Shown one piece after another: positions 34,932 to 45,396 of a stretch of DNA of 64,000 nt; positions within the stretch are counted from its first letter, which is position 1; every line of letters begins with the position of its first letter. A program made the position numbers and the translations under genes. The notes under the pieces are model-generated. The model was not told the DNA's origin. It did no database searches and saw only the letters and a program-made list of their open reading frames with translations. The stretch lies in the NCBI GenBank assembly GCA_030295235.1, contig AP026156.1, positions 137,001 to 201,000 of the forward strand, given 5' to 3'. This stretch comes from Fistulifera solaris (taxonomy: Eukaryota > Bacillariophyta > Bacillariophyceae > Naviculales > Stauroneidaceae).

Positions 34932-37068
34932 GGGAGCGACGGTTTCTTCATGTTATGCTGCCTTTGTTAAGTAATATGCCTTACAGTTCAAAGTTGAATG
35001 GCGCTTCGATTCTATAAAAAAAATACGGGGTGTAAGTTTGACTTGCTTGTTGGTAACTACGGAGTAACATAATATGGTGCAATCTTGAACCAAACGAGTC
35101 GAATGTAGTCTAAACCTAAATAATGTGCCGGTCAAAAGTCACGAGTTAGGGCGAGTTTGATCTTCCAATTTCGTCGAGTGGCGGAAGGCCACCACTGGTA
35201 TTTGCAGCAACAGTCGTAAACGAAGAGATCATGTATCATGTGCTTGTCAATACGACCGCATGTTTCATGTTGCCTCTCAACAAAATTGATGTTCGCTATT
35301 CGCTAAGCTCGATCGAACGGATCGGCGCGGGCGAAAGATGTTTGAAGTCCGGTCTCGCGGTCGTCTTGCGTTCCTCAAACAATGACATAGTGCAGTGCAA
35401 GTGCTAGACATGTGACTTCTCCACTGCTGACGTCCACTTCACTGCCGTGAGGAAATTTCACTTCCACTTCACTTCGCTTCCAAGTCAGAAGGGTTCACTG
35501 CCAAGTACTACATTTACGTAAAGCTACGTAGGAAGTCAAAACCCTAGTGCACTTAAGTCAGTCCCTAGAGTAAGTGACTGACTAGAGTACAGTTTAGCTA
35601 ATACTTTACTCAGTGCGACACGGGAGTGATTTCACTTCCACTTCACTGCCGAGAGCTTGCCTTGGAAGTCACTTCACTGCCACAGAATTTTAGAGGGAGT
35701 CACATGCCTAGCAAGTGCTCTATAGTTTGGCTCGAGTGCTGAGTCTGTAACGAAACGAAACGGCATTAAAGGGTTCGTCCGGTGTCCGGTTGCGGCGATC
35801 TTAAGACATAGTTCGCCGACTTTGAAATCGACTGTAATAAGAAAGCACATGGTAACATTATGCATCACATTTTGCTGATGCATTTCTGATAGCTATTAAC
35901 ATTGAACTTTATTGTTCGTTGAAGGGAAGAAATTATTCTTTGAGGCATAATTTCGATGATGAATCTTGAATCTTGCTTCTTGCCTCTTGCCATCTGCCAT
36001 CTCGTTCCTCGGTCATTTCACTCTAAAGCGATTGTCGGTTCGTATTATTACTCCGTATAATTTTTTTCTAGTCTCTAGTCTCTAGTACTCCTTAGCTATT
36101 TTCAATACTCCGTAATAGCCAAAAGCCAAATACCAGTCACCAAGCATTAAATCCGTACTCAAAAGCCTATTTGAAGTGGAAGCTGGGAGCTGGAGACTGG
36201 AGAATAATGATGAATGACAAGATTGGGTCCGTTCGGGGCACAAGGCACAAGTGTCAAGCAGCGAAAGCGAATAGCGAACGGCTCGCAAAGGGCAAGTGAG
36301 AGCAGAGTCAGTTTGGAGTCCGGATCCGAAGTCTTGAATCTTAAAAGAAGAGATAATCGAATCATAATGGATCATTTACATTCACGCGTTTGGCGTTCGG
36401 CCCATTAGCGTTGGGAATTTATTGTTCAGCTTCGAAGTCACTTAGTCCTCCGTCCCACGATCCTTCGTCCTCCTAAAACGGCGGAAAGATGAGGTATGAG
36501 GTGCGAGCTCGGAGTGTGAGCTAGTGACGTGAGAGTTGCGTTTTGCCCTTCAAAAGGCATGAAGCATCAAGCGCTCGTCTGATTCATGGTGTAGGTTGTA
36601 GGTGTACTACTTTCTAAATAAGTACATGGTACAAGTACGGAGTAAAAAGCGTGACGCTTGAGGCTTGAGTCATTACCTGGTACTTCATACCTTGGGTCCG
36701 GTACTTCTTAGTCGTTAAAAGGACAAACGTTAAAGTGCAAGTTGCTGTTTCTGTTCCCCATTCAAAGAGCGCGAAGCGCGGAGAATCGCTGCAACTCCTA
36801 TCTCCTAACATGATTCACGCATGACTTTAGATCACTTGAATCATAAAGTGTTGAGTCAGAGGGGCAATAGACAAAACGAAGGAAATACTCGAATGGAGCG
36901 AACCATATCGAATGTGTCAGAAGCAAAAACTAGAAATAATTGTAGGTCTCATCTTCTCACTTCTCATCAGTATCAATTGCTCCAAAACACAACTTCTTGT
37001 TTCATTTCGTTAACTCGCGACGCGCAACTTGCAGTTCATTCTACGCCATCCTTCATAATCATCTCACC
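34932..37068. other. Gene-free region of 2.1 kb
   Basis: The longest gap in the window. No frame has recognisable protein character on either strand. It holds the CACTTC-rich repeat tract (35432..35690), four of the window's six TACTCCGTA/TACGGAGTA motifs (35058, 36049, 36106, 36636) and short tandem echoes such as TAGTCTC. No reverse transcriptase, integrase or terminal repeat was detected. Confidence 0.6.
35432..35690 (+). repeat. Degenerate CACTTC/ACTGCC repeat tract
   Basis: The 19-mer ATTTCACTTCCACTTCACT occurs at 35455-35473 and 35629-35647. ACTTCACTGCC recurs at 35436-35446, 35640-35650 and 35671-35681, with looser copies between. This is a decayed minisatellite-like tract. Confidence 0.75.
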
Positions 37069-37785
37069 ATGATTCTCGAACGAAGCTTATTCAAACAAAA
37101 ACTATCTTGTTCGCAAGGTAGCTTGCATTCGGCATTGTCGCGCCACATATCTGCGGTGGGCAATCCTTACGCATACAATAACATCATGATGGCGACTTCC
37201 CGCAGTCTCTTGAACGAGTCTTGCGACGAGATGATGGAACCGCTTCCTATCGGCTCACCCACTTGTTTGGATACGCTCAGCGCTGTGAATCCCTCCGTAT
37301 TTGAGGAGGATTTCCTGCAGCTTCTGGAACCCACGCCTCTTTCGGAAGAAACGTGTTCACGGCTCAAGGAGGTAGCCAAATCAATCCCTGACGACGACAA
37401 AGAGGAAGAGTCATTCGTCATACAAGAAGACACCGATGGACCTCAATTGCACGATGTTGTTTGTTCTCGCGCCAAAGTGTATTACCAAATGCCCGGTTGT
37501 CAACGATTCCGACAAATAATAAAGGCGGCGATTCCAGCCTACCGGCAGGCCGACACGCGACTCGACAAGTCTTCGGTGATTGCGGCGACCATGGATCAAG
37601 CCATGCATCATCCCACCCTGGGTCGTATACGCTTTTGGAAGTACGAAAGCCGCCGCAAGCGGTGGGTGACGTTGGGCAGTGATCAAATTCGTGACAAGGT
37701 CGGCCACGCGCTCCGCGAATTGATTCAAGAAACGATTCGCACGCAACGCAGTCCTTCGATGATGATTCGGCCCGTCGTAAAATGA
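37069..37785 (+). CDS. DUF6824-domain protein (diatom-expanded family)
   Basis: 238 aa from Met 37069 (MILERSLFKQ; context CACCATG). The N-terminal half is acidic with no fold recognised. The C-terminal domain (about residues 125-225) matches the DUF6824 pattern: HDVVCSRAKVYYQMPGCQRFRQIIKAAIPAY, RLDKSSVIAATM, GRIRFWKYESRRKRWVTLG, DKVGHALREL. In most members the first motif is D-V-L-x-G-R-G and here it is D-V-V-C-S-R-A, a divergent form. The family is large in diatoms and its biochemical role is unknown. Confidence 0.7.
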   Translation: MILERSLFKQKLSCSQGSLHSALSRHISAVGNPYAYNNIMMATSRSLLNESCDEMMEPLPIGSPTCLDTLSAVNPSVFEEDFLQLLEPTPLSEETCSRLKEVAKSIPDDDKEEESFVIQEDTDGPQLHDVVCSRAKVYYQMPGCQRFRQIIKAAIPAYRQADTRLDKSSVIAATMDQAMHHPTLGRIRFWKYESRRKRWVTLGSDQIRDKVGHALRELIQETIRTQRSPSMMIRPVVK

Positions 37786-37876
37786 AGTCCGTAAGATTCC
37801 ACTATAATCTTTTTGTTTATTATTTATCTTAATTCATTATTACTTCGTTTTTACCGAGCTAAGTGAATAGATCATC

Positions 37877-38248
37877 ATGTTCGGGAAGATGCTTCATCAT
37901 TCCAAACACCTCATGACACTTTCACTCGCGTCAAAAGTTGACAATAACCACGCCATAATGACCTTCCGGAGTTTTTTCGGAAAAAGGACGAGAAGAAGCC
38001 CAAGGTGTGTCTCGAAGAAAGTGTGGAGACGTGTCATCAATGACGTCGTTTTCAATGTCGCATCCGTTTTGCGCCGTCCGTCCATCATCCTTTTACGTCT
38101 GGCCGTTGGCTCACTTATCCCAAGAGAAAAAAGAGCGGCTCTCGTTGAAAAACAACAAACGACGACAATGGAGAAAGCATTCACAAGTCTCTCTAATTAT
38201 TCATTGTGTAGCCTTTGCGTTTCCTTGTTGTATTTGAATCATACTTGA
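37877..38248 (+). CDS. Possible small basic protein, frame uncertain
   Basis: A 123-aa frame begins MFGKMLHHSKHLMT. The first 35 residues look coding. After the TTTTTTCGGAAAAA stretch (37974-37985) the neighbouring frame reads better (KKDEKKPKVCLEESVETCHQ) and then stops at 38042. A lost A in the AAAAA run would yield a protein of about 55 aa. No family was recognised, and it may not be a gene. Confidence 0.25.
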   Translation: MFGKMLHHSKHLMTLSLASKVDNNHAIMTFRSFFGKRTRRSPRCVSKKVWRRVINDVVFNVASVLRRPSIILLRLAVGSLIPREKRAALVEKQQTTTMEKAFTSLSNYSLCSLCVSLLYLNHT

Positions 38249-38280
38249 TCTTTCTCGTTGCCTTGAAAAACTACGAAACA

Positions 38281-40991
38281 ATGACAACAGCCGTTGATTT
38301 CGAAGCATTGAAAGTGACAATTCACAATCTCGGTGAAAGAGTCAAGGAACTCAAAACCAGTGCGGCCGACAAGACGGAAATCGACCAGGCCGTGCAAGCG
38401 TTGTTGACCGCCAAAAGGATTACGCCCAGCAGAACAACGGGATTGGTGTCGATGGGAAACCCTTTCAGGAGCCCTTGAGTAAAGCGGAAAAAAAGGCGCA
38501 AGCGAAAGCGGCCAAGCAGACTACCGCAACCGAACCGGCTTCTGCAGCGGTTGCGGCAGATCCGGAAAAGAAAGCGGCGAAAAAGGCGGCCAACAAAGGT
38601 ATGTAGAGTCGATTTGTTTCTTCTGACACGAAAGCTGTAGCTAAAGGTGTCTTGTTCCTTTTTTTCTCTCGTTACTCTCCTGCAGCCGCCAAGGAAGCCT
38701 TCAAACAGAATCCCAACACGATTCCTGCCGCCAAGACCGTTGTTGCGCCCGCCACATCCACCGTCGACCCGTATCACATTCTCATCAATCCCAATGCCCC
38801 CTTCATGGAACGGCCCGTCATTACTCTTTCGGTTGCTGTCTTGTTGGATGTTGCGTTGGATTTTACCATTGTGGCGGATCCCAAATGTCGTCACACCTGT
38901 TTGGGGTTGCCCTCCAATCAATCCGTGACCGGTGATTTGGCCATGGCGCGGGCCGTCTTGCGGATGTATGCGAATCAGTCTTTGTACAACAATACGGCGG
39001 CCATGGATTCGTGGATTGATTACGCCCAATCGTTGCAGCGTTTGCCGGAAGCCCAACGGTTGAATGCGATTGTTTTGTCGCTTGAAAAGGCGCTGGAGCA
39101 TTCGACCTTTGTGGTCGGTCACACCCTGTCGTTGGCGGATTTGGTACTGTTTCAAGCGGCCGGATTTCCCACGCAGACCCTACCGGTACTTCCTGCGGAG
39201 GCGGTGAACGCCCAACGCTGGTTCCGGACCATGGCACTCCATCCCGCCTTAAGACAGGCGACGCAACTGTGCACGGGCGTGGCCAAAGTGGAAGCGGCGT
39301 TTTCAGTGCCGATGGATCCTTTGGTTTCGGGCATGGCACCCTTGGAAGGTGCCGTGGTGGGACAAGTGGTGACACGATTTCCACCGGAACCCTCGGGCTA
39401 CTTGCACATTGGACACGCCAAGGCGGTGCTATTGAATGATTATTATGCTCGTCGTTACAAGGGACGATTGATTGTACGATTCGATGATACGAATCCCTCC
39501 AAAGAAAAAGAGGAGTATCAGGAGTCCATTGTGGAAGATTTGGCGAAGTTGGGTGTCAAGCCCGACGTTGTTTCGTATACGTCCGATTATTTCCCCACGA
39601 TTCAGCAAGCGGCGATTGAATTGATTCAAAAAGGACTGGCGTATATGGACGATACACCGCAGGAGCAGATGAAGGCGGAGCGGGCGGAACGGCAAGAATC
39701 CAAACATCGCAATCAAAGCGTCGAAGATGCCATGAAATATTTCGAAATGATGTGCAGTGGCAGTGAAGAAGGATCCACTTGGTGTCTGCGGGCCAAGATT
39801 GACATGTCCAGCGACAATGGAACTTTGCGAGATCCGGTAATTTATCGACAGAATCTCGAACCGCATCATCGTTGTGGTACCAAGTACTTTGCGTATCCAA
39901 CGTATGATTTGGCGTGTCCAATTGTGGATTGTAAGTGCTCGCGAGAAAAGATTGTACCGTTCTAGATTTGGTTATGCGTACGCACTGACTCCTCTTTTTC
40001 TTTTTTTCTTGTAGCGCTCGAGGGTGTTTCTCACGCACTCCGCACTACGGAATACAATGATCGAGATGAGCAGTACAAGTGGCTTCAGAAAGCTTTAAAT
40101 CTACGACGCGTTCGCATTCACGCCTTTTCGCGTGTCAATTTCAAGTACACGCTGCTGAGCAAGCGTAAATTGACTTGGTTTGTCGAAAGTGGAGTTGTAA
40201 CTGGCTGGGGAGATGCTCGAATGCCGACGATTCGCGGTGTTATCCGTCGGGGTGTGAACGTGCAAAGTCTGAAAAAGTTCATCTATTCACAAGGCGCTTC
40301 TCGTAATGTTGTACTAATGGATTGGATGGCATTCTTTGCGGAAAACAAGATTGAGTTGGACAAGACGGCCAGACGCTTCATGGCCGTGGACAAAGAGAGC
40401 AACGTAACATTAACCGTGACGAATGGCCCTTCGGCTGAGGAACATGTTTACGTGCAAACACCGAATCATCCGAAGGATGCCAGTCTCGGAACACGTGCGA
40501 TTCGTACCTGCAAGCAAGTGCTTTTGGAAAGCGTTGATGTCGAAGGTATTGAAGTCGGAGAGAGTATTGTCCTGATGCGATGGGGCGTGGTAAAAATCAC
40601 CAAGGTTGATGGAACCGTGCTGGAAGGAGAGTATGATCCAGATGGAGATTTCAAGGCAGCCAAACGCAAGCTTTCATGGATGGCAGACGTTTCGGGTAAC
40701 ACCCCGGCAATTCTGACGGAGTTTGATCATTTAGTGACCAAGGACAAATTGGATGAAGAAGATGATTGGAAAGCATTTGTCAATCAGAACACAATGGCTA
40801 CGACGGAAGTGATTGGGGACGCTGGTTTGAAGACGTTGCAAGAACACGATGTCATTCAGTTGGAGCGTCGTGGTTTTTATCGCGTAGACCGTCCTTATAT
40901 CAATAGTGACAAACCAATGGTACTCTACATGATCCCCGAAGGCAAAAAGAAATCCATGTCGGGCATGCAAGGAAAATTGGCACATCATTAA
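38281..40991 (+). CDS. Cytosolic glutamyl-tRNA synthetase with WHEP and GST-like N-terminal domains
   Basis: Exons 38281..38598, 38686..39930 and 40015..40991 give about 846 aa. The N-terminus is a WHEP-type helical hairpin (LGERVKELKTSAADKTEIDQ) followed by a Lys/Ala-rich linker. A GST-C-like domain comes next (LVLFQAAGFPTQTLPVL). The class I catalytic domain has the HIGH motif in PPEPSGYLHIGHAKAVLLND, RFDDTNPSKEKEEYQ and the KMSKS-equivalent LLSKRKL. The PTWGDARMPTIRG-like block and beta-barrel anticodon-binding domain follow. It charges tRNA-Glu with glutamate. The RFPPEPSGYLHIGHAK form fits archaeal/eukaryotic GluRS rather than GlnRS. The frame breaks at AAAA (38413-38416): one more A gives TAKKDYAQQNNG. 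Confidence 0.88.
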
Positions 40992-41043
40992 CTGACTCTA
41001 GTATACTTCTAATTTATTAAAAAAGTTGAATGCAGTTCATCCC

Positions 41044-43186
41044 CTACCAGCCGTCTGCGCTTTCATCGACCGCACCGCTGCCTAGCGCAAAGACATGAAT
41101 TTTATCTTTCTCAAAGCTTGGTACGTATAGTTTTGCATAACCCGTGTCTTGAGGAGAAGAAGTGAAATCGTCATAACCGATTGCAATACTACCAACGGTT
41201 GCTCCGCATTCAATCTCCATCATGAGCTTGTAGGAAGAACTGGAATCTTCATTATCGGTGGTTGATGTCTCGTCAGGACGAAACACAAAGGCCGATTCGG
41301 CACAATCGCCCGCAACTGCAATCAACGGCCGTTTCTTCCCTCGGTCGTCTTTGTGAGCATAAAAGGTATAGACAAATCCGGGTGCGCCAGGATTCACCAT
41401 ATTTCCCAGTTTCCCCTTGACTTTGAACCCCGTAGCTACCGTCGTACGCACCCAATGCTCTGTTTTCCACGCATCGGCCGGACCATTCGGAACACGATAC
41501 GCAAATAAAGATCCGCCTTCTAATGGCTGATATTTGCTTTGGGAGGCATCTTCGTTTGTACCGGGGTCATACGAGCATTCATGACTGGTCACGAGCAAAT
41601 GAGAGAAATGATCCCCCTGTTCCAATGTTTGGACAGTACTCCCCGAGTCCACAACGACGTGTTGCGCTGCCGAGGTAACATCCAAGTCCGCCAAAATGGA
41701 CCCAAAGGCCGCACCACAATTCCCATCAATGTCACGAGAAAAAAACAACTTTGGGGGAAGGACCTCGTCGGATCGAGTGCAATGAGACTTTGCCCGGAAA
41801 GAATTGGGACGATAAGACTTCAATAGTATCATCCATAGGATCCATGTCGGCGACACAGAACATAACATCGGGTCCCGAGGCCAGTACATGGGCCTTCCAC
41901 GGTAGATGCTTCGGATCGAGTGGATCAAAGACCGTCCCATCGTGATCCAAAGGTGTCCCCGTGGTAGGATCCCTCTTCGCCGGTGCTGGACATTCCAACC
42001 AAATCAATTCTCCCGTCTTTTGAATTCCCGACATGATGTTCAAATCGGCATTTAACGATGTCGAAACTTGACAACGTGCGGTCAACAGTGATTGGCGTCC
42101 ATCTCCCGTCAAATCCACCCATACGGCCCTATGATAGAACCAACGATCGTTGGTCGTATCTAATATTGGCTGCTGCTGTTGCGGTTGCACTCGCGACAAA
42201 GGCAAACGTCCAAAATACCGTTTGGATGAGGTCAACGGCCAATTGCGGGTGGTGGTAGCACCGGTCAACGATACAGTCCATTCTCGATGCTTCTGACCGG
42301 GAAACTTTACCACATACAATCCACCCCGATCTTTGCCGGGCACCAGAAATCCATCGCACACTAACAGCGCGTCTTTGTGGAACGGCACGGTTTGAACTTC
42401 ATTCGGCCATAACATAGTTCGTGCCGTTGGGTCAGTGACCGAAGACAATTCGGTCGTGGCACAATCCATGCAGCGCACAATCCCTTTGCGTCCCGCCAAC
42501 GAAAAGCCCGTCATCCACAATCGATCTTGTGTACTAGTCATAGTGTCGTCGCTAGTCAAATACCGCGACTCCTGCATTGTTTGCGGTACAATTTGCAAAT
42601 ACCCGGGCCGTTCCGTCTTGATTTCGGCCAACAATTCCACGCGCGTCATGTCTCGTCGTTCTGTCACAGTATACCATTGCCATTGATCCAACGACGCCAA
42701 ACTACGACTCGCAATGGTCCCATTCACGTAAACGGTCGTTGTACTACTCAACCATTGTCGGGTCGGTGTTTCCTGTAAAGTAATGCGGAGAGGATATTTG
42801 CCCGTAATCAAAAAGCCTTGTCGACTGTGCGTGCGACTGAGAATCGATTGATGGAATTTCGACAAACCGTCCAGTGATGATGATAGTAATGAAGTAGTAG
42901 TTGATTGCTTAGATGTTGCTGGAACTGCAATAGATGTTAGTGTGGTAGCACTTTTGGTTATTGTCAAAGAAGAAGTAACGTTTTGTGTTACATAAGACGA
43001 AGAAGAAGTCTCTAACACGGAAGTCGGGGATTGTTGAGCGACGTGCTGTCGTATTGCATGTCTTACTGATTGCGGAGAATGAAGAAAGGATTGCGAATAA
43101 AGGAAAAACTGGTTCCAGAACAGCAGTGTCAGCGTCGTTATTCGGAAAGGACGAGAGAAAGGTAGTTTTCGTTTTCTTGTTGTCAT
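41044..43186 (-). CDS. Membrane-anchored FG-GAP/VCBS-like beta-propeller protein
   Basis: Starts at Met 43186 (MTTRKRKLPFSRPF), with an N-terminal anchor (ITTLTLLFWNQFFLYSQSF) and a Ser/Thr-rich stretch. A repetitive beta-rich domain follows, with calcium-binding-like loops of FG-GAP/VCBS type (DLTGDGRQSLLTARC, VADMDPMDD). Two frames meet at the seven-T run near 41738-41744, where KVVFF-S joins RDIDGNCGAAFGS; removing one T yields about 713 aa. The C-terminal part continues the same fold (HVFALGSGAVDES). A lumenal or extracellular domain on a type II anchor is inferred. Function unknown. The stop is 52 nt from the convergent GluRS gene. Confidence 0.65.
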
Positions 43187-43620
43187 AGTATTCAAGTTTG
43201 TGGAGTTTCTACCGCACAACATATACAATTTCTCTAGGATTTCTTTTTAAGCAATTGTCAAGGGCGAGAGAATTCCTCTTATAACTATCGTCCTCTCTTC
43301 GTTGTGTTATGTTGTTGATGTTGTTGGCTGCTTGAAGTTTTGTTTTCTTGTTGCGTGAAAAGGAACGCGAAATTGTTGTTCGCCGGTACGACTCTTACAG
43401 TCTATCAAATTTATTGTGAAATACTCATACATAGACAGCTAAATATTTTCCTATGATGACGTAGGTACAATAACAAGCCTTAGGCACAAGACTCCCAAGT
43501 CGCGAGTCACGACCTAAGGAGTGAATAGCGTCTCCTCTTCGGAGGGTAAGTTGGTTTTAGTAACGTCTCCATGCAAGGAATGAAGGATCCGATGAATGGC
43601 CTTTCATCATTCCTCTTTCA
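43187..43620. other. Intergenic spacer
   Basis: Upstream region of the FG-GAP-like gene and downstream of the RNR gene, both minus-strand. It contains a TGACGT element at 43457-43462. No gene was seen. Confidence 0.35.
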
Positions 43621-44789
43621 TCAAAAGTCCGCTTGAAAGTTCAAGCTACTGCCATGACTACTACTCGGACTACTCCGTGAGGATTCGGCGACATTGGCCA
43701 TGACACCACTCTTTTGGTATTCCCCGACTCGTTTTTCAAAAAAGTTCGTCTTTCCCTCCAAACTGATCATATCCATCCAATCGAATGGATTGCGCGATCC
43801 AAACAAGGGTCGGTATCCCAAATCATGCAACAACCGATCGGCCACAAATTCAATGTACTGCGACATGAGACTGGCGTTCATGCCAATCAAACTCACGGGC
43901 AAGGCCTCGCACACGAAGCCTTTTTCGACTTCGACGGCTTCGGCAATCACGGCATGAATGTCGCGTTCCGACAATTTGCGTTCCAACTTTTGGTACAGCT
44001 GGCAGGCAAACGAACAGTGCAATCCTTCATCACGACTAATGAGTTCATTGCTGAACGTCAATCCGGGCATGAGTCCCCGTTTCTTGAGCCAAAAATGGCA
44101 CAAAAGGCGCCCGAAAAGAAGATGCCTTCCACGGCCGCAAAGGCCACCAATCGCTCCGCAAAGGACGCTTCCGAACCAATGTATCGTTGCGCCCACGCGG
44201 CTTTCCGACGGACACTGGGGACTTTCGTATGCGCCGCAAAGAGGACTTGTCGATCGGAGGGATTGGTAATGTACGTATCAATCAACAGACAGTAGGTTTC
44301 TTGATGAATGCTTTCCATGGCCATTTGGAATCCATAAAAACAACGCGCTTCCGGAACCGTCACTTCCCGACAAAAGCGTTCCGCCAAATTTTCTACCACA
44401 ATCCCATCGGCGCCGGCAAAGAAGGCCAAGACCATACTGATGAAATGTCGTTCGGACGTGGTCAACGACTGCCAATCGGTGACATCTTGACTGAGATCAA
44501 TTTCGTCGGCCGTCCAAAAGGAAGCCACGTGTTGCTTGTACATGTTCCACAGGTCGGCGTGTTGAATGGGAAACAAAGAGAAGCGGGAATCATCGTCCGT
44601 GCGACAAATGGGTTCGACAAAGTCCATCTTGGTGGATCCGCCGCGTGGTTCTGAAGCACCTCCGCGGAAGAAGAGGGATCTTGCTATTCTTCTTCGATGA
44701 GAGAAGGATCGATGCGGTCGAAAAAAGGCTGTGACATGTGATAGCAGTAATAATAACCAAATACAAACAACGTATTTTGAAGAAATCAT
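43621..44789 (-). CDS. Ribonucleoside-diphosphate reductase small subunit (R2) with plastid-type presequence
   Basis: Class I RNR small subunit, about 389 aa once one T is added to the TTTTT run at 44092-44096 (CAIF-WLKKRG). Di-iron ligands and the radical Tyr lie in [59 protein letters not shown] and [14 protein letters not shown]. The end SLNFQADF matches the tail that binds the large subunit. Unlike usual cytosolic R2, it starts with [21 protein letters not shown] then [13 protein letters not shown], a signal peptide plus aromatic-led basic transit peptide as in diatom plastid proteins. This suggests dNDP synthesis inside the plastid, which is inference. Confidence 0.85.
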
Positions 44790-45396
44790 GATGATTGTAT
44801 TGTTGAATGGATGTGTGTGTGGATGATTTTATACAAGAAGAAGCCAATGAAACGAACGAATGGGATGCTCGTCGTCGTGTATAGCTGAATAGCAAGCCTT
44901 AGCAATCTCCTTTTTCGTAAGAAAAAAGATAATGAAGTGAAAGTTGGCGTTATTCCAAAAAATTGATGGATCGGAAGAAAGGAAAGAAGTTGTCACCTTG
45001 CCAGCTAATCAGCATCATCGGCGATGGTGGTGCATGCGCCTGGTTGGCTTATTTTTGTTCCGCGAAGTATGGAGGGTTATTGGTGTCGGCAGACAGACAG
45101 ACAGACAGACAGACAGACGCGCAAAGGACCGCCGTTTGTTGTTTCGTGGTGGAGGGCGGTGAGCGACGCGTGACGCGCGATTGCCGCGCGAGTTTGTTCC
45201 GTCCGTCCATCCTCAGCCCGTCCGTCGCTCAGGGAATTTCGGATGACACACAAAAGCACGCTGCACAAGAAAACGGAAGCAATAAAGCATCACAAAATTC
45301 ACTCAAGTCTGTTTGTTCATTCTTTATTGTTGAATTGATAACATTCGCTTGGAAAATCACTTGATTTCTGCATTTAAAGAATTGCATACTTGATAA
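44790..45396. promoter_or_regulatory. Bidirectional promoter region with AGAC microsatellite
   Basis: Lies between divergent RNR2 and PP5 genes. It holds the (AGAC)7 array. Open frames across it are not protein-like. Confidence 0.4.
45091..45118 (+). repeat. (AGAC)7 microsatellite
   Basis: Seven perfect AGAC units lie about 280 nt upstream of the PP5 start. Confidence 0.95.

Noticed and set aside
34932-37068. LTR retrotransposon or DNA transposon in the gene desert
   Set aside because: No reverse transcriptase, integrase or transposase-like frame, no long terminal or inverted repeats, and no target-site duplication seen.
38322-39155. A 277-aa open frame antisense to the glutamyl-tRNA synthetase
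   Set aside because: It is Arg/Gly-rich mirror sequence of a clearly conserved synthetase exon and has no family of its own.
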